Origin: Megalobrama amblycephala
Lineage: Eukaryota > Chordata > Actinopteri > Cypriniformes > Xenocyprididae
DNA length: 64,000 bases
NCBI RefSeq assembly: GCF_018812025.1
Contig: NC_063057.1
Location: 19,313,638 to 19,377,637 of the forward strand
Direction: 5' to 3'
Positions within the stretch are counted from its first letter, which is position 1. The number at the start of each line of letters is the position of its first letter. Under the pieces are notes generated by a model. That model ran no database searches and was not told the origin of the DNA. It worked only from the letters and a program-made list of their open reading frames with translations. A program made the position numbers and the translations under genes. Shown one piece after another: positions 61,146 to 64,000 of the stretch.

Positions 61146-62628
61146 TAAAGGCACAATATGTAATTTTCGTAAACTAGAGGTCGCTTATTCAAAACAAAGG
61201 CGTAGCTTTATGATGCCGTTAATGAGCGTGGATTCATGGGAGTTGTCATCTTTACATCCACAGTCGTTGGAAAGGAATCCAACGCGCTTGGGCAGAAATC
61301 ATTCATGGATGAGCCAATGTATTAAAGTTTTATTAATGTTAGTGTGGTATGAAGCAGGGCGGGCCGAGAGCTGTGTGAGTGGAACGAGGCCGCTGGAATG
61401 AATGCTAATGAAAGACAACTGCGCTAAACGTACACTAGCCTTCAGTCCAGCTGAGCTTTTATTATGCTTATGCTGTAGTCAGCCACTTACACTCTTTTCA
61501 TTGCGTATGTGGGGTAACGCAGTGCAGTAATCTAGATCCATATTAGAATGTATTAATAAAAGCTGGATGAGTTGTGTTGCTAAATGACATGCAGTTAAAG
61601 CTGCAATATGTAATATTTTTGCAGTAAAATATCCAAAAACCACTAGGCCAGCATTATATTTTGTTCACTTGAGTACTTACAATATCCCAAATGTTTCCAA
61701 CTATTTGTAAATCATGAAAAAATTGCAATTTTAACCAAGGCTCCGGGACGTGTGAGGAGTCACCTGTCAACTGCGTCATACCCGCGTTACAATCGGTTTC
61801 CAGTTTTATTTTGTAGAAACCATGGAAACGCCAAAGATGCTTTAATATTTACATGTTTTAATAGACAAGGGAACAACTGTTTGGTTACGTTTATAGACAG
61901 AAAACTAATTGTTGTTATATAGCTCAACACGTTTAGTCTTATTGTTTAAATCTAATTTTCTTGATTTTTTTGCGAGTACCACGCTCTTACCATACCTCAG
62001 AGAAAAACACTATTTTGTGAAGTAGCTAACATAGCATAATCAGATGCAGCTTTATTTTTAGTAACAGTAATACAGCATTTTCTCCATCATACGATATGTT
62101 TTAAAATTAATTCCATTCCATTTATCAACACAAGCCATCCAGCATTTATTAATATGATACTCTAAAATCGATCTATCTTACTGCAGTGTGCAACAGTGTC
62201 CCACAGCAGCCGCCGAGCGAACGCACAAGTAACGTTATAACAATTTTAACAATCTCAAATGTATCTAATATGATAAACAGAGCTGTGTTACCACATACTC
62301 ATGACCGGAAAAGCGGAAGTGGCGCCGGCGACTGTGGCATAATAAAAGTTCTGCTGCTCGTGAAGCGTGTGTTGTGCAGTTGCTCCAGCGGCCTCGTTCA
62401 GCTCCCACAACACTCGGTCCTGCTCTGCTTCATACTACAGTAACGTTAGTAATAGCATCCATGAACATGATTTCTTCCCGAGTCCTATCCCAATTCTTTT
62501 GCACCAGCCGTTGAGGTGAAGACCACATGTCCCAAGATTCTGCGCTCAAACTTGGCGTCATCAAGCTACGCCTTTGTTTTGAATAAGCGACCTCTAGCGG
62601 ACGAAAAACTACATATTGCACTTTTAAT
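61146..62628. mobile_element. Foldback element 1, interleaved with element 2
   Basis: The left arm 61146-61330 (aaaggcacaatatgtaattt, gaggtcgcttattcaaaaca) is the complement of 62440-62628 (tgttttgaataagcgacctc, actacatattgcacttttaa). Confidence 0.7.
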
Positions 62629-63494
62629 TTTAAAATATATTGTATGATGGAGAACGCTCTCTCTGATTTTGCCATGTTAGCCACTTGACAAAATAGTGTT
62701 GTGAGGCATGGTAAAAACATAGTACTCAGGGTAATTCAAGAAAACAAGCAATTCAAACAATAAAACTAAAGTGTTGGCACACTACACTTTACGTTCCATT
62801 GACTTCCATTCATACTGTATTCATACAAATGTGTCAGATTGCAAACACAAGCTCATGCGAAAAGTTTCACATTTCGCCAAAGTTCAAATTAACTCTGAAA
62901 GTAAATTCACATCATGTGAAGACCTGTGACCAGAGGAAGATCAATGTCACACCGTGACCTCTTGGCTGAATTAAAACAATATTTTTTGCAGTAAAGTCGA
63001 GGAGATTATATATATTTTTTACATTTTGGGTCTTTTACTATGTGTTATATGTTGAATTCTTGTTTATAAAAAAGACGCTGCACAGCATGATATCATATCA
63101 CAACATTTGCAGTGTCCGAAGAAATTTCGCATGCTCAAAGTCTAGTGTGACTGCGGCTTAACTGTGTTGAACTATAAAACAATGATTCGTTTTCTGTCGA
63201 TAAAAGTATCTAAACAGTTGCTCACCTGCCTAATAAAACACATAATGTATTAAAGCATCTTTGGTGTTTCCATGGTTTCTACGAAATCGAGGGTTAACAC
63301 AAATATGACATCATTGACAGGCGACGAATATGACACGGTCCGTGTCCAGGTTAAATTTGCTGATTTCTCTGGATTTAAACATTGTTGAAAACATTTGGGA
63401 TAATGTAAGTACACAAGTCAACAAAATATATAACACTGTTCTAGTGGTTTTTGGATATTTTAATCTAAAAATCTTACATATTGTGCCTTTAAGA
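61597..63494. mobile_element. Foldback element 2, interleaved with element 1
   Basis: The left arm 61597-62120 (taaagctgcaatatgtaata, atatccaaaaaccactaggc) pairs with the right arm 62629-63494 (ctagtggtttttggatattt, cttacatattgtgcctttaa). It overlaps element 1, sharing similar outer ends. Confidence 0.7.
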
Positions 63495-63794
63495 GCTGTT
63501 TAACTCCAAAAATGTCAAAAAGCACTATTACAGTACCATAAACCTGAAGTCATAAGATAGTTTGTGTTCAAAAAAGGCCAAAGATGAATTTATTTGCTAA
63601 AAATCTTTCCCTTTACTATAGTTTTAAAATCTCATATTGTGTAATATGTTCAAATATATAATATAATATAACAATAATAACATTATTATTATGAGTAATA
63701 ATAATAATATTAGTATTATATTTTTAATCATAAAATTCAAATATTTAAGAATATAAAAACATAATTATGACTAAATATTATTTGTTTGATATTA

Positions 63795-64000
63795 TACAGT
63801 ACAGTCCAAAAGTTTGGAACCACTAAGATTTTTAATGTTTTTAAAAGAAGTTTCATCTGCTCACCAAGGCTACATTTATTTAATTAAAAATACAGTAAAA
63901 ACAGTAATATTGTGAAATATTATTACAATTTAAAATAACTGTTTTCTATTTGAATATATTTGACAAAGTAATTTATTCCTGTGATGGCAAAGCTGAATTT
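63795..64000. repeat. Dispersed fish repeat copy (family A), cut by the window end
   Basis: agtacagtccaaaagtttgg, caccaaggctacatttattt, attcctgtgatggcaaagct: the opening part of the family seen at 43655-43960. Confidence 0.7.

Overview
This is nuclear DNA of a ray-finned fish, most likely a cyprinid (zebrafish/carp group). The genes are split by GT-AG introns, the proteins read as teleost versions of vertebrate genes, and the introns are full of fish-type MITEs, hAT, Tc1-like and TTAA-flanked elements and microsatellites. The species cannot be named from the sequence. Five recognisable protein-coding genes are present, and I rebuilt their exon chains by hand from splice signals and reading phase.

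Layout. (1) About 0.6-9.7 kb, minus strand: hcls1 (HS1, the haematopoietic cortactin relative), lacking its last exons, which lie beyond base 1. Its intron at 1.27-5.54 kb is almost entirely a satellite-like tandem array. (2) 11.2-29.5 kb, minus strand: golgb1 (giantin), a complete chain of 19 coding exons for a Golgi coiled-coil tether, with one single-base frameshift in its 5.1-kb exon. (3) 30.7-35 kb: a possible divergent promoter, a candidate 91-aa small protein on the plus strand (unrecognised), a MITE and a pure (TATC)174 tract. (4) 35.1-40.0 kb, plus strand: guca1c (GCAP3), a photoreceptor Ca2+ sensor in four exons. (5) 40-44 kb: guca1c 3' flank and a 1.53-kb near-perfect palindrome. 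(6) 44.2-54.8 kb, minus strand: orc5, all 14 coding exons. (7) 55.2-57.5 kb: a head-to-head promoter region with ETS and ZNF143-type motifs, a minisatellite, then the first coding exon of lhfpl3 on the plus strand. Its remaining exons lie beyond the window. (8) 57.5-64 kb: lhfpl3 intron with hAT, Tc1-like and foldback repeats.

The genes are not a functional unit; they are neighbours by chromosome history. In human, HCLS1, GOLGB1 and GUCA1C lie on 3q13 and ORC5 and LHFPL3 on 7q22, so the guca1c-orc5 gap is a junction between two ancestral blocks. No tRNA, rRNA, CRISPR or bacterial-type system was seen. The most unusual items are the intronic satellite with palindromic cores, expanded cortactin-repeat exons in hcls1, the golgb1 frameshift, the candidate microprotein, the long palindrome, and several layered transposon insertions whose target duplications can be read.
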